This document shows positions 33,219 to 42,431 of a DNA stretch of 64,000 bases, in pieces (the first letter of the stretch is position 1; every line of letters starts with the position of its first letter). The stretch comes from an uncultured Porphyromonadaceae bacterium (GTDB taxonomy: Bacteria > Bacteroidota > Bacteroidia > Bacteroidales > Muribaculaceae). A program made the translations under genes and the position numbers. Location of the stretch: the NCBI GenBank assembly GCA_900541835.1, contig UQLL01000004.1:1-64000 (forward strand). The letters are read 5' to 3'. Below the pieces are notes generated by a model. That model worked only from the letters and a program-made list of their open reading frames with translations, was not told the DNA's origin and searched no databases.

Positions 33219-35330
33219 TTAATTCTTGAGGATTACCTTGCGGGTACGGTTGCCGCGCTTCTCTATGTAGATGCCCGACGTGGGGTTGTCCACACGGATT
33301 CCCTGCAGGTTGTAGTACTCGGCAGGCACGTCGGCGGCGTCGGTCTCCAGGCCGCTGACGCCCGTGTTGATCTGCACGTTGGTGAAGTTCTTCCAGCCGG
33401 TGGCTGTCTTGTAGGCGGATATGGAGGCTTCAGGCACCGATAGCGTGCAGGTGGCGGCGAACGACGAGAAGATGTTGTCGGCGGCCACTGCCGGCGGCAC
33501 GGTGGCACGGCACGTCAGCGACGTGATGGCCTTGTCGCTGTTGAACGCCGAGGCGCAGATGGTGTCGAGCGTCGGGGGCAGAGTCAGCTCCGTCAGTGCC
33601 GTGCAGTTATAGAAGGCGTACATGCCAATCTCTTTCAGGCCGGTGTGAAGCTTGACGTCGGTAAGCTTGCGGCAGTAGTAGAAGGAGTGGGCGCCGAGCA
33701 CCTCGAGGCTGCGGGGCACGTCGATGGCCGGCAGCGAGCTGCAGTAGTAGAAGGGCGCCTGCATGCTCTGAAGGCTTTCGGGCAGGTTCACGCTCTGCAG
33801 CGAGTCATTATAGGCGAAGCAGCGGTCGCCCAGAGAGGTGATGCTGTCGTGGAGCACAATCTTCTTGGTGCATCGCAGGTAGGAGAAGGTGTAGGGATTG
33901 ATTTTCTTGATGCTTGCCGGGATGACCAGCGTACCGTCGAACTCCTTGCCGCCGAAGGTCACCTTGCCCCAGTTGGCCACGGTACTCGGGAAGGCCACGT
34001 AGAACGGTGTGGCCACGTACGACGGGATAGTGACGCCGCACCAGGCCTCCAGGTCCTCGATGTTGACGTTCTTGAGGTTCGAGGCGCCGGTGAACGGGGT
34101 GGCGCCGATTTTCTGCAGGGTGGCCGGGATGTTGATCTTGGTCACGGTCTTGTTGTTCTTGAAGGCGTTGTCGCCGATGGCCGTTGTGGTGTAGTCGATG
34201 CCGCCGATGGTGAAGTGGCCCTTGATGGCGGCGTCGGTGCACTCGGCAGAGGCGCCCGTGACGGTGGCGGTGCCGACGCCCGGATTATAACTGTAGATGA
34301 CGCCGTCGATGGTGTCGAGGTTGGCGATGGGGGCGTCGTAGAAGTTGAGGTCGGCCTCGATCTTGAAGTTGCCAAGCGTCCAGCCACGGTAGCCGCCCGT
34401 GCTGTTCTTGTAGCCCACGAAGTAGATCCACTTGCCGTTGAGCGACGATTTCTCGCCGTTTACCACGTCGAAGGTCGGGTTGGTGGACACGCTGTTGACG
34501 GTACTGTCCTTGCGGTAGAGCATCAGCATGTCCTGCACTTCGTCGCCTGACTTGTAGTAGTCCACCAGGCAGCTGTTGGTGGGCAGAGTGGCGACGTTGG
34601 TAGTCTTGTTGAGGTTGAATGGCACCGAGTAGTTGTGGCTGTAGAGCCATTGCGCCATGCCCTGTACCTGCACCTGGGTGGTGCCGGACTTCTCTACCAG
34701 CACGGGGTAGGAGTACGAGGTGGTGGGAGCGAGGCTGGTGTTGAGACGGCTGATCTGCATCATGCCGTTGGCCGGACGGGCCTTGATGTCATCCATCCAC
34801 ACGTATCCGCCGCCGGCGGAAGAGGTTCCGTAGAAGCCATCGGCGAATGTGATGAGGTTGTCGGTGACTGTGGCCACCACCGGCTCGCTGTTGTAGTTCT
34901 TCCACTCGGTGGAGCGAAGCAGGTTGTAGACGGAGACGACGGCGCCGGAGGAGAGAGTGCCGACGGGCTTACCTGTCGGGATGGTCAGCGTGCCTGTGGC
35001 CGGGTCGTACTTGCCCTTGAGGTCGTAGCCCATGGCGATGCCCTTGAGCAGGACGCTGTCGCCGTCGGCCTCCACCATGATCGAACCGGCGCGCTGTCCG
35101 TAGTTGGTGAACGAGCCGTAGTAGGTCACGAAGTTCTTGCCCGCGATCGAGGCGGGAGCGGCCTGGCCAGGGGCCAGGCGCCGGGGCATGCCGGACTTGA
35201 CACCGGGTGTATAGGTGACGGCCACCTGCTGCGGCTCGAACTCTTCCATAGCCGGGATGCACGGAATCTAGGCACTGGCGCCCAGGCTCGCTGCAAGCAC
35301 GACGCCGGTCAGAACGGATAGATTCTTCAT
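33219..35330 (-). pseudogene. BspA-like leucine-rich-repeat surface protein with amber codon 21
   Basis: The frame from ATG 35328-35330 to 33219 is 704 codons with one TAG at 35268-35270 (codon 21). Codons 1-20 encode a good signal peptide (MKNLSVLTGVVLAASLGASA), so the stop falls exactly at the +1 position of the mature protein, where Gln (CAG) is usual in this phylum. The rest reads openly. An N-terminal part of about 330 residues has an unknown fold. LRR_5-type repeats follow (DSITSLGDRCFAYNDSLQSVNLP, LKEIGMYAFYNCTALTELTLP). A C-terminal sorting-like tail ends YYNLQGIRVDNPTSGIYIEK. An internal start (MEEFEPQ) would lack a signal. Confidence 0.88.
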
Positions 35331-35530
35331 ACTGATGCTTGGTTTGGTTATTTATAAAGAGGTTGTGTCTTTTTACCCATGAAGTGACTCAGAAGCGAAA
35401 AACACTTTCGACCGCAAATATAGATAAAAATTTTTAAAGAACTTGATTTTACACGAAATTATTTGGGAGATTGTGAATTAAAATTAAGAAAACGGGCAAA
35501 TTGGCGTGGATACATATTTGCGAGGGACAT
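35331..35530. other. AT-rich spacer upstream of the LRR gene
   Basis: No gene is visible. It is strongly AT-rich (ATATAGATAAAAATTTTTAAAG around 35,418-35,440). It holds the upstream region of the LRR gene and, at its left-reading end, the tail beyond the terminator of the candidate RNA at 35,531. Confidence 0.4.
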
Positions 35531-35843
35531 GAAAAGGGCGATACACGCAAGTGCGTCGCCCCGATTGATTACTCGTCCCGGGGTACGCACAACAAACCAG
35601 CGTGAGGGACTGGCGAGCAATCGGCACCGATGACTTCCCGGGAGGTTCTGAATATAGTTCAGCGGATTGAGTCTGAAATAGTAATTGTACCGGTATTGCC
35701 ATGACCGGAGGCAGACCTTAAAGACTCGCTGCCCCCGGCCGGGGCAGCCTTGCCGAGGCAAGGTGTCCATAAGCAATACTGATACAATTAACGAGGCCAT
35801 ACGGCCTCACTCTTTGCTTAGGACCGGGACTCGCGACCCGATT
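35531..35843 (-). ncRNA. candidate structured RNA of about 310 nt
   Basis: The minus strand has a near-ideal promoter (TTTG at 35878-35881, 20 bp, TACCTTTG at 35850-35857). A stretch without a credible gene follows. It ends in a hairpin with a short T run (35536-35562: GGGCGA...TCGCCC then TTTT). In between are consecutive stable hairpins: GAGGCC-GTAT-GGCCTC (35793-35808), CCTTGCC-TC-GGCAAGG (35748-35763) and CTGCCCC/GGGGCAG (35729-35747). GTCCCGG near the 5' end can pair with CCGGGAC near the 3' end. I find no RNase P, tmRNA or SRP signature. A 6S-like or Bacteroidales-1-type RNA is possible but unproven. Confidence 0.65.
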
Positions 35844-35849
35844 CCGCCA

Positions 35850-35881
35850 CAAAGGTACGCCAATAAATCCGTCCAGCCAAA
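35850..35881 (-). promoter_or_regulatory. -33/-7 promoter of the candidate RNA
   Basis: TTTG (35881 to 35878) and TACCTTTG (35857 to 35850) on the minus strand with 20 bp between them, among the best promoters in the window. Confidence 0.7.
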
Positions 35882-36032
35882 TATTTTGCGGAAAAACGCA
35901 CATGTCTTATCCGGAACTCTCGTTTATGGTTAATTAACAACCGTGAATTTCGTAATATGCGCTCATAGCTGCCGGATCTGACTTTGCAGTCGGAAAAACA
36001 ACCTACAAAAGACAGAGCGTGCATTTGTGAAA

Positions 36033-36096
36033 GTGTTGCAAAACTCGCCACGGTGACCGCCACGTGGCTGTTCTGCAACACCCTTTTTATTTTTTC
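36033..36096 (+). terminator. strong terminator with no upstream gene on its strand
   Basis: GTGTTGCA (36033-36040) pairs with TGCAACAC (36074-36081), enclosing a second stem (GCCACG with CGTGGC). It is followed by CCTTTTTATTTTTT. The T tract is on the plus strand, yet no plus-strand gene precedes it for nearly 3 kb, so it may end a short unannotated RNA. Confidence 0.6.
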
Positions 36097-36224
36097 GTTC
36101 GAAAAAGGGCGTCCTGCGGGAAGCGGGGCGCCCTGATTTGGGAACTGGAGTCTTAGACAAGAGAAAAAGAACAGCCGTGTATGCCGCGTCTCTTGGCCGG
36201 GCACACCAAGGAGGCCACGCAGCC

Positions 36225-36686
36225 TTAGCGGTTGATGCCGAGGAAGGCGCCGTCGGCGTTGAAGCGGAGGTCGACGCCGGTGTTGAGGTCCACGTCGTAG
36301 CCGTAGGGTTCGCGGTCAATCTCGTCGATATACGCCCCGGAATAGTTTGCGGCCACGTAGGTGTCTATGGGAAGCGGATAGAAGCCGGTCGGGAGGGCCC
36401 TATCACGGTCGGCCTCGGCCTCGTACCAGCGACCCTGGGCGTCGAACTTGACCTTGCCGCCGCCACGGAACCAGACTTCGTAGGTAACCGGGGTATCGTT
36501 GTTGCGGATGGTCTGCACTATTTCGTAGCCGGTGAAATAGGTGTCAAGTAATGTCTTGGCTTCGGCGGGGAGCTCTGTGGGGACGATGGGTTCCTCTTCG
36601 GTGTCGCCATCGGAGCAGGCAGCGGGCAACAGGCCGAGCATCAGCGCCGCAAGAAGCAGCGGCAGATATAGAAGCGTCTTTTTCAT
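36225..36686 (-). CDS. PepSY-like (DUF2874) lipoprotein
   Basis: 153 residues. The signal peptide ends in a lipobox (LLPAAC, Cys24) followed by an acidic linker. The remainder carries the PepSY-like repeat pattern (LPAEAKTLLDTYFTGYEIVQTIR; YEVWFRGGGKVKFDAQGRW; then a second, shorter DIDL-like repeat GVDLRFNADGAFLG). The fold resembles the beta-lactamase-inhibitor type. Such small lipoproteins are common in Bacteroidales and their role is unknown. It is monocistronic and divergent from aspS. Confidence 0.72.
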   Translation of the reverse strand: MKKTLLYLPLLLAALMLGLLPAACSDGDTEEEPIVPTELPAEAKTLLDTYFTGYEIVQTIRNNDTPVTYEVWFRGGGKVKFDAQGRWYEAEADRDRALPTGFYPLPIDTYVAANYSGAYIDEIDREPYGYDVDLNTGVDLRFNADGAFLGINR

Positions 36687-36816
36687 TGCGTTATAAGTTT
36701 TGATTTCCCATTAATAACGTCTGAGTGGAATCGGGGGTTCATGTCGGACAGTCGAGGATTGTCGTTCCCCGGGAACGACAAGTGAGGGCGTTTATGGTTA
36801 TTCCAGGATTTTTTCG

Positions 36817-36824
36817 TAACTTTG
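36817..36824 (+). promoter_or_regulatory. -7 box TAACTTTG for aspS
   Basis: A perfect consensus 30 bp before ATG 36855, giving a leader of about 24 nt, in contrast to the leaderless arrangements elsewhere. Confidence 0.6.
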
Positions 36825-36854
36825 CGGCAAATTAGGCAGAGACCACTGACATAT

Positions 36855-38621
36855 ATGTACAGAAGCAATACTTGCGGTGAGCTCCGGCTCGCCGACGCCG
36901 GCCGGCAGGTTACTCTTGCCGGCTGGGTGCAGCGTATCCGCAACATGGGCGGCATGACGTTCATCGACCTGCGCGACCGCTACGGCATCACGCAGATCGT
37001 CTTCAACCACGAGACCGACGCCGAACTCTGCGACCGTGCCAACAAGCTCGGCCGCGAATTCGTGCTGCAGGTCACCGGACAGGTCAACGAGCGATATTCC
37101 AAGAACAAGCACCTGCCCACCGGCGACATAGAGATCATAGCCAACGACTTCAAGATACTCAATACCAGCAAGATACCCCCGTTCACCATCGAGGAGGATA
37201 CCGACGGCGGCGACGACCTGCGCATGCGCTACCGCTACATGGACCTGCGCCGCCCCAACCTGCTGCGCAACCTCGAGCTGCGCCACCGCATGGCCTTCGA
37301 GATCCGCCGATACCTCGACGAGCATGGCTTCCTGGAAATCGAGACGCCCATCCTTGTCAAGTCCACCCCCGAGGGCGCCCGCGACTTCGTAGTGCCCTCG
37401 CGCATGAATCCCGGCGAGTTCTACGCCCTGCCCCAGAGCCCCCAGCTCTTCAAGCAACTCCTCATGGTAAGCGGCTACGACCGCTACTTCCAGATCGCCA
37501 AGTGCTTCCGCGACGAGGACCTGCGCTCCGACCGCCAGCCCGAGTTCACACAGATCGACTGCGAGATGAGCTTCGTGGAGCAGGAGGACGTCATACAGAT
37601 GTTCGAGGGCCTGGTAAAGCACATCTTCAAATATGTCAAGGGCATCGACTTCACCGAGCCTTTCCGCCGCATGACCTGGAACGATGCCATGCGCCTCTAC
37701 GGCTCCGACAAGCCTGACCTGCGCTTCGGCATGCCCTTCGTGGAAATCACCGACCTGGTCAAGGACAAGGGCTTCAAGGTGATGGACGACGCCGAACTGA
37801 CGGTGGGCATCTGCGCCCACGGCTGCGCCGCCTACACCCGCAAGCAGCTCGACCAGCTCACCGACTTCGTCAAGCGCCCGCAGACCGGCGCCAAGGGCCT
37901 CGTCTGGGTAAAGGTCGAAGACAACGGCGCCATCAAGTCCAGCGTCGGCAAGTTCTTCACCGAAGAGCAGCTCAAGGAGTGGGCCGACCGCCTCGGCGCC
38001 AGGCCCGGCGACCTCATGCTCTTCCTCAGCGGCGACGCCATGAAGACCCGCAGGCAGCTCTGCGACCTACGCCTGGAGATGGGCGACCGCCTCGGCCTCC
38101 GTCCCAAGGATAAGTTCGCACCCCTCTGGGTGGTGGACTTCCCCCTGTTCGAATGGGACGACGAGACGCAGCGCTACTACGCCATGCACCACCCCTTCAC
38201 GTCGCCCAACCCCGACGACATACCCCTGCTGCACTCCGACACAGGCAAGGTGCGCGCCACCGCCTACGACATCGTCGTCAACGGGACCGAGCTCGGCGGC
38301 GGCTCCATCCGCATCCACGACAGCAAGCTGCAGGACACCATGTTCGAGCTCCTCGGCTTCACCCCCGAGCGCGCCCACGAGCAGTTCGGCTTCCTCATGG
38401 ACGCCTTCCGGTTCGGCGCCCCGCCCCACGGCGGCCTCGCCCTCGGCTTCGACCGATTCGTCAGCATCCTGGCAGGACTCGACTCCATCCGCGACGTCAT
38501 CGCCTTCCCCAAGAACAACTCAGGCCGCGACACCATGAACGAGTCCCCCTCGCCCATAGACCAGAGCCAGCTCGACGAACTCCACCTCCAGCTCGTGCAG
38601 CCCGAAAAGAAACAGGACTGA
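36855..38621 (+). CDS. aspS: aspartate-tRNA ligase
   Basis: 588 residues from ATG 36855 (MYRSNTCGELRLADAG), the usual bacterial length; an in-frame TTG 33 bp upstream overlaps the -7 box. The N-terminal OB-fold anticodon domain (GWVQRIRNMGGMTFIDLRDRYG) is followed by class II catalytic motifs (FLEIETPILVKSTPEGARDF; DRYFQIAKCFRDEDLRSDRQPEFTQID; GLALGFDRFVSILAG) and the bacterial GAD insertion. It charges tRNA-Asp. Confidence 0.97.
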   Translation: MYRSNTCGELRLADAGRQVTLAGWVQRIRNMGGMTFIDLRDRYGITQIVFNHETDAELCDRANKLGREFVLQVTGQVNERYSKNKHLPTGDIEIIANDFKILNTSKIPPFTIEEDTDGGDDLRMRYRYMDLRRPNLLRNLELRHRMAFEIRRYLDEHGFLEIETPILVKSTPEGARDFVVPSRMNPGEFYALPQSPQLFKQLLMVSGYDRYFQIAKCFRDEDLRSDRQPEFTQIDCEMSFVEQEDVIQMFEGLVKHIFKYVKGIDFTEPFRRMTWNDAMRLYGSDKPDLRFGMPFVEITDLVKDKGFKVMDDAELTVGICAHGCAAYTRKQLDQLTDFVKRPQTGAKGLVWVKVEDNGAIKSSVGKFFTEEQLKEWADRLGARPGDLMLFLSGDAMKTRRQLCDLRLEMGDRLGLRPKDKFAPLWVVDFPLFEWDDETQRYYAMHHPFTSPNPDDIPLLHSDTGKVRATAYDIVVNGTELGGGSIRIHDSKLQDTMFELLGFTPERAHEQFGFLMDAFRFGAPPHGGLALGFDRFVSILAGLDSIRDVIAFPKNNSGRDTMNESPSPIDQSQLDELHLQLVQPEKKQD

Positions 38622-38622
38622 C

Positions 38623-38657
38623 AACTCTGAACTCTCAACTCTAAACCCTCAACTTTC
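38623..38657. repeat. five heptamers abutting the next start codon
   Basis: AACTCTG-AACTCTC-AACTCTA-AACCCTC-AACTTTC, five 7-bp units, fill the aspS-Nif3 spacer and end immediately before the TTG start at 38658, leaving no room for an ordinary ribosome binding site. Confidence 0.7.
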
Positions 38658-39449
38658 TTGCCAACAGTAAGAGACATAGCAACGGCCATCGAGGCCAAGG
38701 CGCCTCTGAGCCTACAGGAGAGCTACGACAACTCGGGCCTGCAGGCGGGTACATACGACACCCCCGTAGACACTGTGCTGGTGTGCCTGACCGTCACCGA
38801 AGACATCGTGGAAGAGGCGCGCCGCCGAGGCTGCGACATGATAGTCAGCCACCACCCGCTGCTCTTCTGCGGCCTGAAGCGCATCAGCGACGCCACCGCC
38901 ACAGAGCGCATCGTCACGGCCGCCATCCGCGCCGGCATCGCCATCTACTCCTCGCACACCTGCCTCGACGCAGCCGCCGAGGGCATCAACACCGACATAG
39001 CCCACGCCCTGGGCATGACCGACATCCGGCCCCTGGTACCCACCGCCCCCGGCGCCGACACCGGCCTGGGCGCCATCGGCTCCATGCCCGCCCCCGTGCC
39101 CACCGTCGAGTTCCTGCGCCTGGTCAAGGAAACTTTCGGAGTCAAGGCCCTGCGATACTCCGGCACCACGCCCAAGATTGTCATCCGGCGCGTGGCCCTC
39201 TGCGGAGGCTCCGGCTCCGACTTCATCCGTGACGCCATCGCCGCCGGCGCCGACGCATACGTCACCGGCGACCTCAAGTACCACCACTTCGACGGCTTCG
39301 GCCCCGAGATACTGCTCGCCGACTTCGGCCACTACGAGAGCGAGTACTGCGCCCGCAAGATACTGCGCCGCATTCTCCAGGACGCCTTCCCCGACCTGGC
39401 AGTCCTCACTGCCGACACCGAGACAAACCCCGTCAAGACCCTCTCCTGA
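38658..39449 (+). CDS. Nif3-like dinuclear-metal hexameric protein
   Basis: 263 residues from TTG 38658; the family begins PTVRDIATAIEAKAPLSLQESYDNSGLQ right at this codon. The di-metal site is visible as SHHPLLF and, near the C-terminus, DFGHYESE. Earlier names include GTP cyclohydrolase type 2/YbgI; its true activity is unsettled. It is followed by the zinc-ribbon coiled-coil gene, a constant neighbour in Bacteroidota. Confidence 0.88.
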   Translation: MPTVRDIATAIEAKAPLSLQESYDNSGLQAGTYDTPVDTVLVCLTVTEDIVEEARRRGCDMIVSHHPLLFCGLKRISDATATERIVTAAIRAGIAIYSSHTCLDAAAEGINTDIAHALGMTDIRPLVPTAPGADTGLGAIGSMPAPVPTVEFLRLVKETFGVKALRYSGTTPKIVIRRVALCGGSGSDFIRDAIAAGADAYVTGDLKYHHFDGFGPEILLADFGHYESEYCARKILRRILQDAFPDLAVLTADTETNPVKTLS

Positions 39450-39491
39450 ACCCCAACTCTCCCCTCTCAAATAGAAAACACTTCCATCCCA

Positions 39492-40262
39492 ATGGCAGAC
39501 GATAAGAAAAAAGACAAGAAAGAGCGCACGGTAGAAGAGCGCCTCAAGGACCTCTACCTGCTGCAGACCATACTCTCCGAAATGGACCGCATCAAGGTGC
39601 TCCGCGGCGAACTCCCCAACGAGGTCAAGGACCTCGAGGATGAAATCGCCATGTACCAGACGCGCATCCAGAAGTACAAAGACGACACCGCCGACCTCAA
39701 ACGCCAGGCCGGCAAGCTCCAGGCCGAGATCGAAGACCGCTCCGCCAAGATCGCCAAGTACCGCGACCAGCAGAACAACGTCCGCAACAACCGCGAGTTC
39801 GACTTCCTGGAAAAGGAAATCGAGTTCGAGGGCCTCGAGATAGAGCTCGACCAGAAGAAGATCCGCGAGTGCGAGGCCGCACAGGCACAGAAGGCCGAGG
39901 ACATAAACATGACCCGCGAGCAGCTCTCCGATTCCGAGCACATCCTCGAAGACAAGCGCAAGGAACTCGAAGAGATCGTCAACGAGACCCGCCAGCAGGT
40001 CGAGGACCTCCAGGCCAAGGCCAAGACCATAGAACCCCTCATCGACGATTACACACTCAAGGCATTCAAGCGCATACGCAAGAACGCCCGCAACGGCCTG
40101 GGCATCGTCAGCGTGCAGCGCGAGGCCTGTGGCGGATGCTTCAACCGCATCCCTCCACAGCGCCAGCTCGACATCAGGATGCACAAGAAAATCATCGTAT
40201 GCGAGTATTGCGGCCGCATCCTCATCGACGAGGACCTCGCCGCCGGCAACGACAAGCACTAA
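39492..40262 (+). CDS. C4-type zinc-ribbon coiled-coil protein
   Basis: 256 residues. A Lys/Asp/Glu-rich start is followed by a long antiparallel coiled coil (about 15-185, e.g. DLKRQAGKLQAEIEDRSAKIAKYRDQ). A C-terminal zinc ribbon has CGGC at about 214-217 and CEYC at about 237-240. It belongs to the PF02591 (DUF164) group, proposed to bind nucleic acid or ribosome-associated factors. It is probably cotranscribed with the Nif3 gene 42 bp upstream. Confidence 0.85.
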   Translation: MADDKKKDKKERTVEERLKDLYLLQTILSEMDRIKVLRGELPNEVKDLEDEIAMYQTRIQKYKDDTADLKRQAGKLQAEIEDRSAKIAKYRDQQNNVRNNREFDFLEKEIEFEGLEIELDQKKIRECEAAQAQKAEDINMTREQLSDSEHILEDKRKELEEIVNETRQQVEDLQAKAKTIEPLIDDYTLKAFKRIRKNARNGLGIVSVQREACGGCFNRIPPQRQLDIRMHKKIIVCEYCGRILIDEDLAAGNDKH

Positions 40263-40275
40263 ACCAGCGACAAAC

Positions 40276-41829
40276 ATGGCCTCCCCAAAGGAAGATTCAT
40301 TCAAGACAATAGTGGCCCACGCCAAGGAATACGGCTTCGTGTTCCCCTCCTCCGAGATCTACGACGGCCTCGCCGCCGTCTACGACTACGGGCAGAACGG
40401 CGTCGAGCTCAAGAACAACATCAAGAACTACTGGTGGCAGGCCATGACGCGCCTGCACCCCAACATCGTCGGCATCGACTCGGCCATCTTCATGCATCCC
40501 TCCATATGGAAAGCCTCCGGCCACGTCGACGCCTTCAACGATCCCCTCATCGACAACCGCGACAGCAAGAAGCGCTACCGCGCCGACGTCCTCATCGAGG
40601 ACTACATCGCCTCCATCGACGAGAAGATCGACAAGGAAGTCGCCAAGGGCCGCAAGCGCTTCGGCGACAACTTCGACGAGGAGCAGTTCCGCGCCACAAA
40701 CCCGCGCGTGCTCGAGCGCACCGCCAAGCGCGACGCCGTGCACACCCGCTATGCAGAGTGCATGGAAGCCAACGACCTGGCCGGCCTCAAGCAGCTCATC
40801 GTCGACTGCGAGATCGCCGACCCCATATCCGGCTCACGCAACTGGACCGACGTGCGCCAGTTCAACCTCATGTTCCGCACCGAGATGGGTTCCACAGCCG
40901 ACGGCGCCATGGAGATCTACCTCCGCCCCGAGACGGCCCAGGGCATATTCGTCAACTACCTCAACGTGCAGAAGACCGGACGCATGAAGCTCCCCTTCGG
41001 CATCGCACAGATCGGCAAGGCCTTCCGCAACGAGATCGTAGCCCGCCAGTTCATCTTCCGCATGCGCGAATTCGAGCAGATGGAGATGCAGTTCTTCGTC
41101 AAGCCCGGCGACGAGATGCAGTGGTTCGACTACTGGCGACGCGCCCGCCTGGCCTGGCACAAGGCCCTCGGACTCGGCGACGAGAAGTACCGCTACCACG
41201 ACCACGAAAAGCTCGCCCACTACGCCAACGCCGCCACCGACATCGAGTTCCAGATGCCCTTCGGCTTCAAGGAAGTAGAGGGAATCCACTCCCGCACCAA
41301 CTTCGACCTCAGCCAGCACGAGAAGTTCTCCGGCAAGAACATCAAGTACTTCGACCCCGAGCTCGGCGAGAGCTACGTGCCATACGTCATCGAGACCTCC
41401 ATCGGCGTCGACCGCATGTTCCTGAGCGTGTTATGCTCCAGCTACGAGGACCAGCAGCTCGAGGGCGGCGACCACCGCGTCGTGCTCCACCTGCCCGCCG
41501 CCCTGGCACCCGTCAAGGTCACCGTCATGCCCCTGGTGCGCAAGGACGGCCTGCCCGAAAAGGCCCGCGAGATCCTTGACGCCCTCCGATTCCACTTCGC
41601 GACCCAGATCGACGAGAAAGACTCCATCGGCAAGCGCTACCGCCGCCAGGACGCCATCGGAACTCCCTTCTGCGTCACCGTCGACCACCAGACCCTCGAG
41701 GACGGCACCGTCACACTCCGCCACCGCGACTCCATGGAGCAGCACCGCGTGGCAATAGAAGAAATCCTACCCACCGTCGGCAAGGAAGTCAGCATGGCCT
41801 CCCTGCTACAGAAAATAGCCGAACCATAA
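40276..41829 (+). CDS. glyS: glycine-tRNA ligase, single-chain class II
   Basis: 517 residues from ATG 40276 (MASPKEDSFKTIVAHAKEYGFVFPSSEIYDG). The dimeric alpha2 form resembles the eukaryotic type, not the GlyQ/GlyS two-subunit enzyme. Class II motifs are seen in LRPETAQGIFVNYLN, QIGKAFRNEI and the closing ETSIGVDRMFLSVLC, followed by the anticodon-binding domain (VKVTVMPLVRKDGLPEKA). It charges tRNA-Gly. The TAA stop overlaps lemA's ATG (TAATG). Confidence 0.96.
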   Translation: MASPKEDSFKTIVAHAKEYGFVFPSSEIYDGLAAVYDYGQNGVELKNNIKNYWWQAMTRLHPNIVGIDSAIFMHPSIWKASGHVDAFNDPLIDNRDSKKRYRADVLIEDYIASIDEKIDKEVAKGRKRFGDNFDEEQFRATNPRVLERTAKRDAVHTRYAECMEANDLAGLKQLIVDCEIADPISGSRNWTDVRQFNLMFRTEMGSTADGAMEIYLRPETAQGIFVNYLNVQKTGRMKLPFGIAQIGKAFRNEIVARQFIFRMREFEQMEMQFFVKPGDEMQWFDYWRRARLAWHKALGLGDEKYRYHDHEKLAHYANAATDIEFQMPFGFKEVEGIHSRTNFDLSQHEKFSGKNIKYFDPELGESYVPYVIETSIGVDRMFLSVLCSSYEDQQLEGGDHRVVLHLPAALAPVKVTVMPLVRKDGLPEKAREILDALRFHFATQIDEKDSIGKRYRRQDAIGTPFCVTVDHQTLEDGTVTLRHRDSMEQHRVAIEEILPTVGKEVSMASLLQKIAEP

Positions 41830-42419
41830 TGAAATCCCTGATACGCCGCATCTTCCTGGCCGTCGGCCTGCTCGTGTGCATGATCAGCCTGCAGAGCTGC
41901 AACTACAACTCCCTGGTGGAGAAGCAGCAGAAGGTGGACCAGTCGTGGGCCGAAGTAGAGAACCAGTACCAGCGCCGCGCCGACCTTGTTCCCAACCTCG
42001 TCAGCACCGTCAAGGGCTACGCCGCCCACGAGTCCTCGACGCTGGAGAAGGTGACCCAGGCCCGTGCCGCCGCCACCTCCATCAACATCACCGCCGACAA
42101 CCTCAACGAGGAGAACCTGGCCCGCTTCCAGCAGGCACAGGGAGAGCTCGGGCAGGCACTCAAGAGCCTGCTGGCCGTGCAGGAGGCATACCCCGACCTC
42201 AAGGCCAACGAGAACTTCATGGCACTCCAGGCCCAGCTCGAAGGCACCGAGAACCGCATCACCGTGGCACGCGGCCGATACACCGAGGCCGTGCAGGACT
42301 ACAACACCTCCATCAAGAAATTCCCCACCGTAATCTACGCCGGCTGGTTCGGCTTCGACGCCAAGCCACAGTTCAAGGCCGAGCAGGGAGCCGAGAAAGC
42401 CCCCAAAGTCGAGTTCTAA
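41829..42419 (+). CDS. lemA: LemA family lipoprotein
   Basis: 196 residues. The signal region ends in a lipobox LQSC (Cys24), so the protein is lipid-anchored rather than the usual single-pass form. The LemA core of long helices follows (VEKQQKVDQSWAEVENQYQRRADLVPNLVSTVKGYAAHE, then ENRITVARGRYTEAVQDYN). Function is unclear across the family. It overlaps the glyS stop by one base. Confidence 0.9.
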   Translation: MKSLIRRIFLAVGLLVCMISLQSCNYNSLVEKQQKVDQSWAEVENQYQRRADLVPNLVSTVKGYAAHESSTLEKVTQARAAATSINITADNLNEENLARFQQAQGELGQALKSLLAVQEAYPDLKANENFMALQAQLEGTENRITVARGRYTEAVQDYNTSIKKFPTVIYAGWFGFDAKPQFKAEQGAEKAPKVEF

Positions 42420-42431
42420 GTCAATGATAAT

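Noticed and set aside
16624..35270. Reassignment of TAG to glutamine, as in some gut phages, to explain both in-frame ambers
   Set aside because: TAG is the natural terminus of the antiporter, the MFS gene, the M15 peptidase and the adaptor itself, so it is a stop codon in this genome.
35459..35800. Overlapping small reading frames on the minus strand at 35.46-35.80 kb
   Set aside because: They overlap the candidate structured RNA, lack coding character, and start and stop without regard to the hairpins; the RNA reading is better supported.
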